Assembly: GCA_964036045.1 (NCBI GenBank)
Contig: OZ038400.1
Location: 13,513,079 to 13,577,078 of the forward strand
Length of the DNA stretch: 64,000 nucleotides
Reading direction: 5' to 3'
From: Eutreptiella sp. 'Long Island Sound 2002'
Lineage: Eukaryota; Euglenozoa; Euglenophyceae; Eutreptiales; Eutreptiaceae
The notes below the pieces were generated by a model. The model had not been told where the DNA came from, ran no database searches, and saw nothing but the letters and a program-made list of their open reading frames with translations. This document shows positions 36,041-49,099 of the stretch, piece after piece. The position numbers and the translations under genes were made by a program. How positions within the stretch are numbered: the first letter of the stretch is position 1; each line of letters begins with the position of its first letter.

Positions 36041-38825
36041 CCCCTCGGCCCAGAACTCTGTCATCAATACCCCTGGGCCAAGAACTCTGCCATCAGTACC
36101 CCTGGGCCAAGATCTCTGTCATCAGTACCCCTTGGCCAAGAACTCTGTCATCAGTACCCCTGGGCCAAGATCTCTGTCATCAGTACCCATTGGTCAAGAT
36201 CTCTCTCCTCAGTACCCCCGGGTCAAGAACTCTCTCATCAGTACCCCTGGGCCAAGCACTCTGTCTTCAGTACCCTTGGGCCAAGTACTCTGTCGTCAGT
36301 AGCCCTGGGCCAAGAACTCTGTCGTCCCTAGCCCTGGGTCAAGAACTCTTTTATCAATACTCCTGGGTCTAGAACTCTGTCATCAGTACCCCTTGGTCAA
36401 GAACTCTGTCATCAGTACCCCTGGGCCCAGAACTCTGTCATCAGTACCCCTGGGCCAGGAGCTCTGTCATCAGTACCCCTGGGCCAAGAACTCTGTCATC
36501 AGTACCCCCAGGCCAAGAACTCTGTCATCAGTACCCCTGGGCCAAGAACTCTGTCATCAATACCCCTGGGTCTAGAACTCTGTCATCAGTACCCCCAGGC
36601 CAAGAACTCTGTCATCAGTACCCCTAGGCCAAGAACTCTGTCTTCAATCCCCCTGGGCCAAGAGCTCTGTCATCAGTACCGCCGGGTCAAGAACTCTCTC
36701 ATCAGTATTCCTGGGTGAAGAACTCTCTCATCAGTACCCCTGCGTCAAGAATTCTCTCATCAGTAACCCTGGGCCAAGAACTCTGTCATCAGTACCCCTG
36801 GGTCAAGAACTCTGTCATTAATATCCCTGAGTCTAGAACTCTGTCATCAGTACCCCTGGGCCAGAAAATCTGTCTTCAGTACCCTTGGGCCAAGTACTCT
36901 GTCGTCAGTAGCCCTGGGCCAAGAACTCTGTCGTCAGTAGCCCTGGGTCAAGAACTCTTTTATCGATACCCCTGGGTGTAGAACTCTGTCATCAGTACCC
37001 CTGGGTCAAGAACTGTGTCATCAGTACCCCTGGGTCAAGAACTCTGTCATCAGTACCGCCGGGTCAAGAACTCTCTCATCAGTATTCCTGGGTGAAGAAC
37101 TCTCTCATCAGTACCCCTGCGTCAAGAACTCTCTCATCAGTAACCCTGGGCCAGAAACTCTGTCATCAGTACCCCTGGGTCAAGAACTCTGTCATTAAAA
37201 TCCCTGATTCTAGAACTCTGTCATCAGTACCCCTGGGCCGGAAAATCTGTCTTCAGTACCCTTGGGCCAAGTACTCTGTCGTCAGTAGCCCTGGGCCAAG
37301 AACTCTGTCGTCAGTAGCCCTGGGTCAAGAACACTTTTATCAATACCCCTGGGTCTAGAACTCTGTCATCAGTACCCCTGAGTCAAGAACTGTGTCATCA
37401 GTACCCCTGGGTCAAGAACTCTGTCATCACTACCCCTCGGCCGGGAACTCTCTCGTAAGTACCCCACGGCCAGAAAATCTGTCTTCAGTACCCCTGGGCC
37501 AAGAACTCTGTCATCAGTACTGCCGGGTCAAGAACTCTGTCATTAGTACCCCTGGGTCAAGAACTCTGTCATCAGTACCCCTGGGTCAAGAACTCTCTCA
37601 TCAGTACCCCTGGGCCAAGTAGTCTATCCTCAGTACCCCTGGGTCACGAACTCTCTCATCAGTACCCCTGGGCCAAGAACTCTGTCATCAGTACCCCTGG
37701 GTCAGGGACTCTGTCATTAATATCCCTGGGTCTAGAACTCTGTCATCACTACCCCTGGGCCAAGAAATCTGTCTTCAGTGCCCTTGGGCCAAGTACTCTG
37801 TCGTCAGTAGCCCCCAGCCAAGAACTCTTTCGTTAGTAGCCCTGGGTCAAGTACTCTTTTCTCAGTACCCCTGGGTCAAGAACTCTGTCATCAGTACCCC
37901 CGGGCCCGAAACTCTGTCATCAGTACCCCTGGGCCAAGAACTCTTTTCTCAGTACCCCTGGGTCTAGAACTCTGTCATCAGTACCCCTGGGTCAAGAACT
38001 CTGTCTTCAGTACCCCTGGGTCAAGAACTCTGTCATCAGTACCCCCGGGCCTGAAACTCTGTCATCAGTACCCCTGGGCCAAGAACTCTGTCTTCAGTAC
38101 CCCTGGGCCAAAAACTCTGTCATCAGTACCCCTCGGCCGACAACTCTGTCATCAGTACCCCTCGGCAAAGAACTCTGTCATCAGTACCCCTGGGCCACGA
38201 TCTCTGTCATCGGTACCCCTTGGTCAAGAACTCTCTCCTCAGTACCTCCGCGTCAAGAACTCTCTCATCAGTACCCCTGGGTCAAGAACTCTGTCATTAA
38301 TATCCCTCGTTCTAGAACTCTGTCATCAGTACGCCTGGGCCAAGAACTCTGTCTTCAGTACCCTTGGGCCAAGTACTCTGTCGTCAGTAGCCCTGGGCCA
38401 AGAACTCTGTCGTCCGTAGCCCTGGGTCAAGAACTCTTTTATCAATACCCCTGGGTTTAGAACTCTGTCATCAGTACCCCTGGGTCAAGAACTCCGTCAT
38501 CAGTACCACTTGGTCAAGAACTCTGTCATCATTACCCCTGGGCCCAGAACTCTGTCATCAGTACCCCTGGGCCAAGAACTCTGTCATCAGTACCCCTGGG
38601 CCCAGAACTCTGTCATCAGTACCCCTGGGTTTAGAACTCTGTCATCAGTACCCCTGGGCCAAGAACTCTGTCATCAGTACTCCTGGGCCAAGAACTCTGT
38701 CTTCAGTACCGCTGGGCCAAGAACTCTGTCATCAGTACCGCCGGGTCAAGAACTCTCTCATCAGTATTCCTGGGTCAAGAACTCTCTCATCAGTACCCCT
38801 GGGTCAAGAACTCTCTCATCAGTAA

Positions 38826-41800
38826 CCCTGGGCCAAGAACTCTGTCATCAGTACCCCTGGGTCAAGAACTCTGTCATTAATATCCCTGGGTCTAGAACTC
38901 TGTCTTCAGTACCCTTGGGCCAAGTACTCTGTCGTCAGTAGCCCTGGGCCAAGAACTCTGTCGTCGATAGCCCTGGGTCAAGAACTCTTTTATCAATACC
39001 CCTGAGTCTAGAACTCTGTCATCAGTACCCCTGTGTCAAGAACTCTGTCATCAGTACCCCTGCGCCAGGAACTCTCTCGTAAGTACCCCTGGGCCAAGAA
39101 CTCTGTCTTCAGTACCCCTCGGCCAAGAACTCTGTCATCAGTACCGCCGGGTCAAGAACTCTGTCATTAGTAGCCCTTGGTCAAGAACTCTCATCAGTAC
39201 CCCTGGGTCAAGAACTCTGTCATCGGTACCCCTGGGTCAAGAACTCTCCCATCAGTACCCCCGGGCCAGGTACTCTATCGTCAGTACCCCTGGGTCACGA
39301 ACTCTCTCATCAGTACCCCTGGGCAAAGAGCTCTGTCATCAGTACCCCTGGGTCAAGAACTCTGTCATTAATATCCCTTGGTCTAGAACTCTGTCATCAG
39401 TACCCCTGGGCCAAGAACTCTGTCATCAGTACCCCTGGGCCAAGAACTCTGTCATCAGTACCCCTGGGCCAAGAACTCTGTCTTCAGTAGCCCTGGGCCA
39501 AGAACTCTGTCATCAGTACCCCTGGGCCAAGAACTCTGTCATCAGTACCCCTGGGCCAAGACCTCTGTCATCAGTACCCCTGGGCCAAGAACTATGTCAT
39601 CAGTACCCCTGGGCCAAGAACTCTGTCATCAGAACCCCTAGGCCAAGAACTCTGTCATCAGTACTCCTGGGCCAGAAAATCTGTCATCAGTACCTCTGGG
39701 CCAAGAACTCTGTCATCAGTACCCCTGGGCCAAGAGCTCTGTCATCAATACCCCTGGGCCAAAAACTCTGTCATCAGTACCCCTGGGCCAAGAACTCTGT
39801 CATCAGTACCCCTGGGCCAAGAACTCTGTCATCAGTACCCCCGGCCCAAGATCTCTGTCATCAGTACCCCTGGGTCAAGATCTCTCTCCTCAGTACCCCT
39901 GGGTCATGAACTGTCTCATCAGTACCCCTGGGTCAAGAACTCTGTCATTAATATCCCTCTGTCTAGAACTCTGTCATCAGTACCCCTCGGCCAAGAACTC
40001 TGTCGTCAGTAGCCCTGGGCCAAGAACTCTGTCGTCAGTAGCCCTGGGTCAAGAACTCTTTTATCAATACCCCTGGGTCTAGAACTCTGTCATCAGTACC
40101 CCTGGGTCAAGAACTCTGTCATCAGTACCCCTGGGTCAAGAACTCTTTCATCAGTACCCCTGTGCCCAGAACTCTGTCATTAGAACCCCTGGGCCAAGAA
40201 CTCTGTCATCAGTACCCCTGGGCCAAGAACTCTGTCATCAGTACCCCTGGGCCAAGAACTCTGTCATCAGTACCCCTGGGCCAAGAACTCTGTCATCAGT
40301 ACCCCTGGGCCAAGAACTCTGTCATCAGTACCCCTGGGCCAAGAACTCTGTCATCAGTACTCCTGGGCTAAGAACTCTGTCTTCAGTACCCCTGGGCCAA
40401 GAACTCTGTCATCAGTACCGGGGGGTCAAGAACTCTCTCATCAGTATTCCTGGGTCAAGAACTCTCTCATCAGTACCCCTGGGTCAAGAACTCTCTCATC
40501 AGTACCCCTGGGCCAAGAACTCTGTCATCAGTACCCCTGGGTCAAGAACTCTGTCATTAATATCCCTGGGTCTAGAACTCTGTCTTCAGTACCCTTGGGC
40601 CAAGTACTCTGTCGTCAGTAGCCCTGGGCCAAGAACTCTGTCGTCGATAGCCCTGGGTCAAGAACTCTTTTATCAATACCCCTGAGTCTAGAACTCTGTC
40701 ATCAGTACCCCTGTGTCAAGAACTCTGTCATCAGTACCCCTGCGCCAGGAACTCTCTCGTAAGTACCCCTGGGCCAAGAACTCTGTCTTCAGTACCCCTC
40801 GGCCAAGAACTCTGTCATCAGTACCGCCGGGTCAAGAACTCTGTCATTAGTAGCCCTTGGTCAAGAACTCTCATCAGTACCCCTGGGTCAAGAACTCTGT
40901 CATCGGTACCCCTGGGTCAAGAACTCTCCCATCAGTACCCCCGGGCCAGGTACTCTATCGTCAGTACCCCTGGGTCACGAACTCTCTCATCAGTACCCCT
41001 GGGCAAAGAGCTCTGTCATCAGTACCCCTGGGTCAAGAACTCTGTCATTAATATCCCTTGGTCTAGAACTCTGTCATCAGTACCCCTGGGCCAAGAACTC
41101 TGTCATCAGTACCCCTGGGCCAAGAACTCTGTCATCAGTACCCCTGGGCCAAGAACTCTGTCTTCAGTAGCCCTGGGCCAAGAACTCTGTCATCAGTACC
41201 CCTGGGCCAAGAACTCTGTCATCAGTACCCCTGGGCCAAGACCTCTGTCATCAGTACCCCTGGGCCAAGAACTATGTCATCAGTACCCCTGGGCCAAGAA
41301 CTCTGTCATCAGAACCCCTAGGCCAAGAACTCTGTCATCAGTACTCCTGGGCCAGAAAATCTGTCATCAGTACCTCTGGGCCAAGAACTCTGTCATCAGT
41401 ACCCCTGGGCCAAGAGCTCTGTCATCAATACCCCTGGGCCAAAAACTCTGTCATCAGTACCCCTGGGCCAAGAACTCTGTCATCAGTACCCCTGGGCCAA
41501 GAACTCTGTCATCAGTACCCCCGGCCCAAGATCTCTGTCATCAGTACCCCTGGGTCAAGATCTCTCTCCTCAGTACCCCTGGGTCATGAACTGTCTCATC
41601 AGTACCCCTGGGTCAAGAACTCTGTCATTAATATCCCTCTGTCTAGAACTCTGTCATCAGTACCCCTCGGCCAAGAACTCTGTCGTCAGTAGCCCTGGGC
41701 CAAGAACTCTGTCGTCAGTAGCCCTGGGTCAAGAACTCTTTTATCAATACCCCTGGGTCTAGAACTCTGTCATCAGTACCCCTGGGTCAAGAACTCTGTC

Positions 41801-42304
41801 ATCAGTACCCCTGGGTCAAGAACTCTTTCATCAGTACCCCTGTGCCCAGAACTCTGTCATTAGAACCCCTGGGCCAAGAACTCTGTCATCAGTACCCCTG
41901 GGCCAAGAACTCTGTCATCAGTACCCCTGGGCCAAGAACTCTGTCATCAGTACCCCTGGGCCAAGAACTCTGTCATCAGTACCCCTGGGCCAAGAACTCT
42001 GTCATCAGTACCCCTGGGCCAAGAACTCTGTCATCAGTACTCCTGGGCTAAGAACTCTGTCTTCAGTACCCCTGGGCCAAGAACTCTGTCATCAGTACCG
42101 GGGGGTCAAGAACTCTCTCATCAGTATTCCTGGGTCAAGAACTCTCTCATCAGTACCCCTGGGTCAAGAACTCTCTCATCAGTACCCCTGGGCCAAGAAC
42201 TCTGTCATCAGTACCCCTGGGTCAAGAACTCTGTCATTAATATCCCTGGGTCTAGAACTCTGTCTTCAGTACCCTTGGGCCAAGTACTCTGTCGTCAGTA
42301 GCCC
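38826..42304 (+). repeat. 1680-bp perfect tandem duplication in the satellite
   Basis: Line-by-line comparison shows sequence identity at an offset of 1680 bp from about 38826 to 40624 paired with 40506 to 42304, including all rare variants (GTCGTCGATAGCCC, GGGGGGTCAAG in the overlap, AACTATGTCATC). Mismatches begin just outside on both sides. 1680 bp is 58 monomers minus 2 bp. Confidence 0.92.
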
Positions 42305-45300
42305 CGGGCCAAGAACTCTGTCGTCAGTAGCCCTGGGTCAAGAACTCTTTTATCAATACCCCTGAGTCTAGAACTCTGTCATCAGTACCCCTGGGTCAAG
42401 AACTCTGTCATCAGTACCCCTGCGCCAGGAACTCTCTCGTAAGTACCCCTGGGCCAAGAACTCTGTCTTCAGTACCCCTGGGCCAAGAACTCTGTCATCA
42501 GTACCGCCGGGTCAAGAATTCTGTCATCAGTACCCCTTGGTCAAGAACTCTCTCATCAGTACCCCTGGGTCAAGAACTCTGTCATCAGTACCCCTGGGTC
42601 AAGAACTCTCCCATCAGTACCCCCGGGCCAGGTACTCTATCGTCAGTACCCCTGGGTCACGAACTCTCTCATCAGTACCCCTGGGCAAAGAGCTCTGTCA
42701 TCAGTACCCCTGGGTCAAGAACTCTGTCATTAATATCCCTTGGTCTAGAACTCTGTCATCAGTACCCCTGGGCCAAGAACTCTGTCATCAGTACCCCTGG
42801 GCCAAGAACTCTGTCATCAGTACCCCTGGGCCAAGAACTCTGTCTTCATTACCCCTGGGCCAAGAACTCTGTCATCAGTACCCCTGGGCCAAGAACTCTG
42901 TCATCAGTACCCCTGGGCCAAGAACTCTGTCATCAGTACCCCTTGGCCAAGAACTATGTCATCAGTACCCCATTGGCCAAGAACTCTGTCATCAGTACCC
43001 CTGGGCCAAGAACTCTGTCATCAGTACTCCTGGGCCAGAAACTCTGTCATCAGTACCTCTGGGCCAAGAACTCTGTCATCAGTACCCCTGGGCCAAGAGC
43101 TCTGTCATCAATACCCCTGGGCCAAAAACTCTGTCATCAGTACCCCTGGGCGAAGAACTCTGTCATCAGTACCCCTGGGCCAAGAACTCTGTCATCAGTA
43201 CCCCTGGGCGAAGATCTCTGTCATCAGTACCCCTGGGTCAAGATTTCTCTCCTCAGTACCCCCGGGTCATGAACTCTCTCATCAGTACCCCTGGGTCAAG
43301 AACTCTGTCATTAATATCCCTCTGTCTAGAACTCTGTCATCAGTACCCCTCGGCCAAGAACTCCGTCGTCAGTAGCCCTGGGCCAAGAACTCTGTCGTCA
43401 GTAGCCCTGGGTGAAGAGCTCTTTTATCAATACCCCTGGGTCTAGAACTCTGTCATCAGTACCCCTGGGTCAAGAACTCTGTCATCAGTACCCCTGGGTC
43501 AAGAACTATTTCATCAGTACCCCTGGGCCCAGAACTCTGTCATCAGTACCCCTGGGCCAGGAACTTGGTCATCAGTACCCCTCGGTTCAGAACTCTGTCA
43601 TCAGTACCCCTGGGCCAAGAACTCTGTCATCAGTACCCCTGGGCCAAGAACTCTGTCATCAGTACCCCTGGGCCAAGAACTCTGTCATCAGTACCCCTGG
43701 GCCAAGATCTCTGTCATCAGTACACCTGGGCCAAGAACTCTGTCATCAGTACCCCTGGGCCAAGAACTTGGTCATCAGTACCCCTGGGTTCAGAACTCTG
43801 TCATCAGTACCCCTGGGCCAAGAACTCTGTCATCAGTACCCCTGGGCCAAGAACTCTGTCATCAGTACCCCTGGGCCAGGAACTCTGTCATCAGTACCCC
43901 TGGGCCAAGAACTTGGTCATCAGTAGCCCTGGGTTCAGAACTCTGTCATTAGTACCCCTGGGCCAAGAACTCTGTCATCAGTACCCCTGGGCCAAGAACT
44001 GTGTCATCAGTACCCCTGGGCCAAGAACTCTGTCATCAGTACCCCTGGGCCAAGATCTCTGTCATCAGTACCCCTGGGTCAAGAACTCTCTCCTCAGTAC
44101 CCCCGGGTCAAGAACTCTCTCATCAGTACCCCTGGGTCAAGAACTCTGTCATGAATATCCCTCCGTCTAGAACTCTGTCATCAGTACCCCTGGGCCAAGA
44201 ACCCTGTCATCAGTACCTCTGGGCCAAGAACTCTGTCGTCAGTAGCCCTGGGCCAAGAACTCTGTCATCAGTACCCCTGGGCCAAGAACTCTGTCATCAG
44301 TACCCCTGGGCCAAGATCTCTGTCATCAGTACCCCTGGGTCAAGAACTCTCTCCTCAGTACCCCCGGGTCAAGAACTCTCTCATCAGTACCCCTGGGTCA
44401 AGAACTCTGTCATTAATATCCCTCAGTCTAGAACTCTGTCATCAGTACCCCTGGGCCAAGAACTCTGTCATCAGTACCCCTGAGCCAAGAACTCTGTCGT
44501 CAGTAGCCCTGGGCCAAGAACTCTGTCGTCAGTAGCCCTGGGTCATGAATTCTTTTATCAATACCCCTGGGTCAAGAACTCTCTCCTCAGTACCCCCGGG
44601 TCAAGAACTCTCTCATCAGTACCCCTGGGTCAAGAACTCTGTCATTAATATCCCTCAGTCTAGAACTCTGTCATCAGTACCCCTGGGCCAAGAACTCTGT
44701 CATCAGTACCCCTGAGCCAAGAACTCTGTCATCAGTACCCTTGGGTCAAGAACTCTGTCATCAGTACCCCTGGGTCAAGAACTCTGTCATCAGTACCCCT
44801 GGGCCCAGAACTCTGTCATCAGTACCCCTGGGCCAAGAACTCTGTCATCAGTACCCCTGGGCCAAGAACTCCGTCATCAGTACCCCTGGGCCAAGAACTC
44901 TGTCATTAATAATCCTCTGTCTAGAACTCTGTCATCAGTATCCCTGGGCCAAGAACTCTGTCTTCAGTACACTTGGGCCAAGTACTCTGTTGTCAGTAGC
45001 CCTGGGCCAAGAACTCTGTCCTCAGTAGCCCTGGGTCCAGAACTCTTTTATCAATACCCCTGGGTGTAGAACTCTGTCATCAGTACCCCTGGGCCAAGAG
45101 CTCTGTCTTCAGTACCCCTGGGCCAAGAACTCTGTCATCAGTACCCCTGGGCCAAGAACTCTTTCATCAGTACCCCTGGGCCAAGAACTCTGTCATCAGT
45201 ACCCCTGGGCCAGCAACTCTGTCATCAGTACCCCTGGGCCAAGAGCTCTGTCATCAGTACCCCTGGGCCAAGAACTCTGTCTTCAGTACCCCTTGGCCAA

Positions 45301-48300
45301 GAACTCTGTCGTCAGTACCCCTGGGTCAAGAACTCTCTCCTCAGTACCCCCGGGTCGAGAACTCTCTCATCAGTACCCAACGGCCAAGAACTCTGTCCTC
45401 AGTACCCCTGGGCGAAGAACTCTGTCTTCAGTACCCCTGGGCCAAGAGCTCTGTCATCAGTACCCCTGGGCCAAGAACTCTGTCATCAGTACCCCTGGGC
45501 CAAGAACTCTGTCATCAGTACCCCTGGGCCAAGAACTCTGTCATCAGTACCCCTGGGCCAAGAACTCTGTCATCAGTACCCCTGGGCCAAGAACTCTGTC
45601 ATCAGTACCCCTGGGCCAAGATCTCTGTCATCAGTAGGCCTGGGTCAAGATTTCTCTCCTCAGGACCCCCGGGTCATGAACTCTCTCATCAGTTCCCCTG
45701 GGTCAAGAACTCTGTCATTAATATCCCTCTGTCTAGAACTCTGTCATCAGTATCCCTGGGCCAAGAACTCTGTCATCAGTACCCCTGGGCCAAGTACTCT
45801 GTTGTCAGTAGCCCTGGGCCAAGAACTCTGTCGTCAGTAGCCCTGGGTCAAGAACTCTTTTATCAATACCCCTGGGTCTAGAACTCTGTCATCAGTACCC
45901 CTAGGTCAAGAACTCTGTCATCAGTACCCCTGGGTCAAGAACTCTTTCATCAGTACCCCTGGGCCCAGAACTCTGTCATCAGAACCCCTGGGCCAAGAAC
46001 TCTGTCATCAGTACCCCTGGGCCAAGAACTATGTCCTCAGTACCCCTGGGCCAAGAGCTCTGTCATCAGTATCCCTGGGCCAAGAACTCTGTCTTCAGTA
46101 CCCCTGGGCCAAGTACTCTGTCATCAGTACCCCTGGGCAAAGAACTCTGTCATCAGTACCCCTGGGTTCAGAACTCTGTCATCAGTACCCCTGGGCCAAG
46201 AACTCTGTCATCAGTACCCCTGGGCCAAGAACACTGTCATCAGTACCCCTGGGCCAAGAGCTCTGTCATCAGTACCCCTGGGCCAAGAACTCTGTCATCA
46301 GTACCCCTGGGCCAAGAACTCTGTCATCAGTACCCCTGGGCCAAGAACTCTGTCATCAGTACCCCTGGGCCAGGATCTCTGTCATCAGTACCCCTGGGTC
46401 AAGAACTCTCTCCTCATTCCCCCCCGGTCAAGAACTCTCTCATCAGTAACCCTGGGTCAAGAACTCTGTCATTAATATCCCTCGGTCTAGAACTCTGTCA
46501 TCAGTACCCCTGGGCCAAGAACTTTGTCATCAGTACCCCTGGGCCCAGAACTCTGTCGTCAGTAGCCCTGGGCCAAGAACTCTGTCGTCAGTAGCCCTGG
46601 GTCAAGAACTCTTTTATCAATACCCCTGGGTCTAGAACTCCGTCATCAGTACCCCCGGGTCAAGAACTCTGTCATCAGTACCCCTTGGTCAAGAACTCTC
46701 TCATCAGTACCCCTGGGCCCAGAACTCTGTCATCAGTACCCCTGGGCCAAGAACTCTGTCATCAGTACCCCTCGGCCAAGAACTCTGTCATCAGTACCCC
46801 TGGGCCAAGAACTCTGTCATCAGTACCCCTGGGCCAAGAACTCTGTCATCAGTACCCCTGGGCCAAGAACTCTGTCATCAGTACCCCTGGGCCAAGAACT
46901 CTGTCATCAGTACCCCTGGGCCAAGAACTCTGTCATCAGTACCCCTGGGCCAAGAACTCTGTCATCAGTACCCCTGGGCCAAGACCTCTGTCATCAGTAC
47001 CCCTGGGCCAAGAACTCTGTCATCAGTACCCCTGGGCCAAGAACTCTTTCATCAATACCCCTGGGCCAACAACTCTGTCATCAGTACCCCTGGGCCAAGA
47101 ACTCTGTCATCAGTACCCCTGGGCCAAGAACTCTGTCATCACTAGCCGTGGGTCAAGAAGTCTCTCATCAGTACCCCTGGGTCAAGAACTCTGTCATCAG
47201 TACCCCTGGGCCAAGAACTCTGTCTTCAGTACCCCTGGGTCTAGAACTCTCTCATCAGTACCCGTGGGCCAAGAACTCTCCCACCAGTACGCCTGGGCCA
47301 AGAACTCACTCATCAGTACCCCTATGCCAAGAACTGTGTCATCAGTACCCCTGGGTCAAGAACTCTGGCATCAGTACGCCTGGGCCAAGAACTTTGTCAT
47401 CAGTACCCCTGGGCCCAGAACTCTGTAGTCAGTAGCCCTGGGCCAAGAACTCTGTCGTCAGTAGCCCTGGGTCAAGAACTCTTTTATCAATACCCCTGGG
47501 TCTAGAACTCCGTCATCAGTACCCCCGGGTCAAGAACTCTGTCATCAGTACCCCTGGGTCAAGAACTCTCTCATCAGTACCCCTGGGCCCAGAACTCTGT
47601 CATCAGTACCCCTGGGCCAAGAACTCTGTCATCAGTACCCCTCGGCCAAGAACTCTGTCATCAGTACCCCTGGGTCTAGAACTCTCTCATCAGTACCCGT
47701 GGGCCAAGAACTCTCCCACAGGTACGCCTTGGCCAAGAACTCACTCATCAGTACCCCTAGGCCAAGAACTGTGTCATCAGTACCCCTGGGTCAAGAACTC
47801 TGGCATCAGTACGCCTGGGCCAAGAACTTTGTCATCAGTACCCATGGGCCCAGAACTCTGTCGTCAGTAGCCCTGGGCCAAGAACTCTGTCGTCAGTAGC
47901 CCTGGGTCAAGAACTCTTTTATCAATACCCCTGGGTCTAGAACTCCGTCATCAGTACCCCCGGGTCAAGAACTCTGTCATCAGTACCCCTGGGTCAAGAA
48001 CTCTCTCATCAGTACCCCTGGGCCCAGAACTCTGTCATCAGTACCCCTGGGCCAAGAACTCTGTCATCAGTACCCCTCGGCCAAGAACTCTGTCATCAGT
48101 ACCCCTGGGCCAAGAACTCTGTCATCAGTATCCCTGGGCCAAGACCTCTGTCTTCAGTACCCCTGGGCCAAGTACTCTGTCATCTCTACCCCTGGGCAAA
48201 GAACTCTGTCATCAGTACCCCTGGGTTCAGAACTCTGTCATCAGTACCCCTGGGCCAAGAACTCTGTCATCAGTACCCCTGGGCCAAGAACACTGTCATC

Positions 48301-49099
48301 AGTACCCCTGGGCCAAGAGCTCTGTCATCAGTACCCCTGGGCCAAGAACTCTGTCATCAGTAACCCTGGGCCAAGAACTCTGTCATCAATACCCCTGGGC
48401 CAACAACTCTGTCATCAATACCCCTGGGCCAAGAACTCTGTCATCAGTACCCCTGGGCCAAGAACTCTGTCATCAGTACCCCTGGGCCAGGATCTCTGTC
48501 ATCAGTACCCCTGGGTCAAGAACTCTCTCCTCATTCCCCCCCGGTCAAGAACTCTCTCATCAGTAACCCTGGGTCAAGAACTCTGTCATAAATATCCCTC
48601 GGTCTAGAACTCTGTCATCAGTACCCCTGGGCCAAGAACTTTGTCATCAGTACCCCTGGGCCCAGAACTCTGTCGTCAGTAGCCCTGGGCCAAGAACTCT
48701 GTCGTCAGTACCCCTGGGTCAAGAACTCTTTTATCAATACCCCTGGGTCTAGAACTCCGTCATCAGTACCCCCGGGTCAAGAACTCTGTCATCAGTACCC
48801 CTGGGTCAAGAACTCCCTCATCAGTACCCCTGGGCCCAGAACTCTGTCATCAGTACCCCTCGGCCAAGAACTCTGTCATCAGTACCCCTGGGCCAAGAAC
48901 TCTGTCATCAGTACCCCTGGGCCAAGAACTCTGTCATCAGTACCCCTGGGCCAAGAACTCTGTCATCAGTACCCCTGGGCCAAGAACTCTGTCATCAGTA
49001 CCCCTGGGACAAGAACTCTGTCATCAGTACCCCTGGGCCAAGAACTCTGTCATCAGTACCCCTGGGCCAAGAACTCTGTCATCAGTACCCCTGGGCCAA

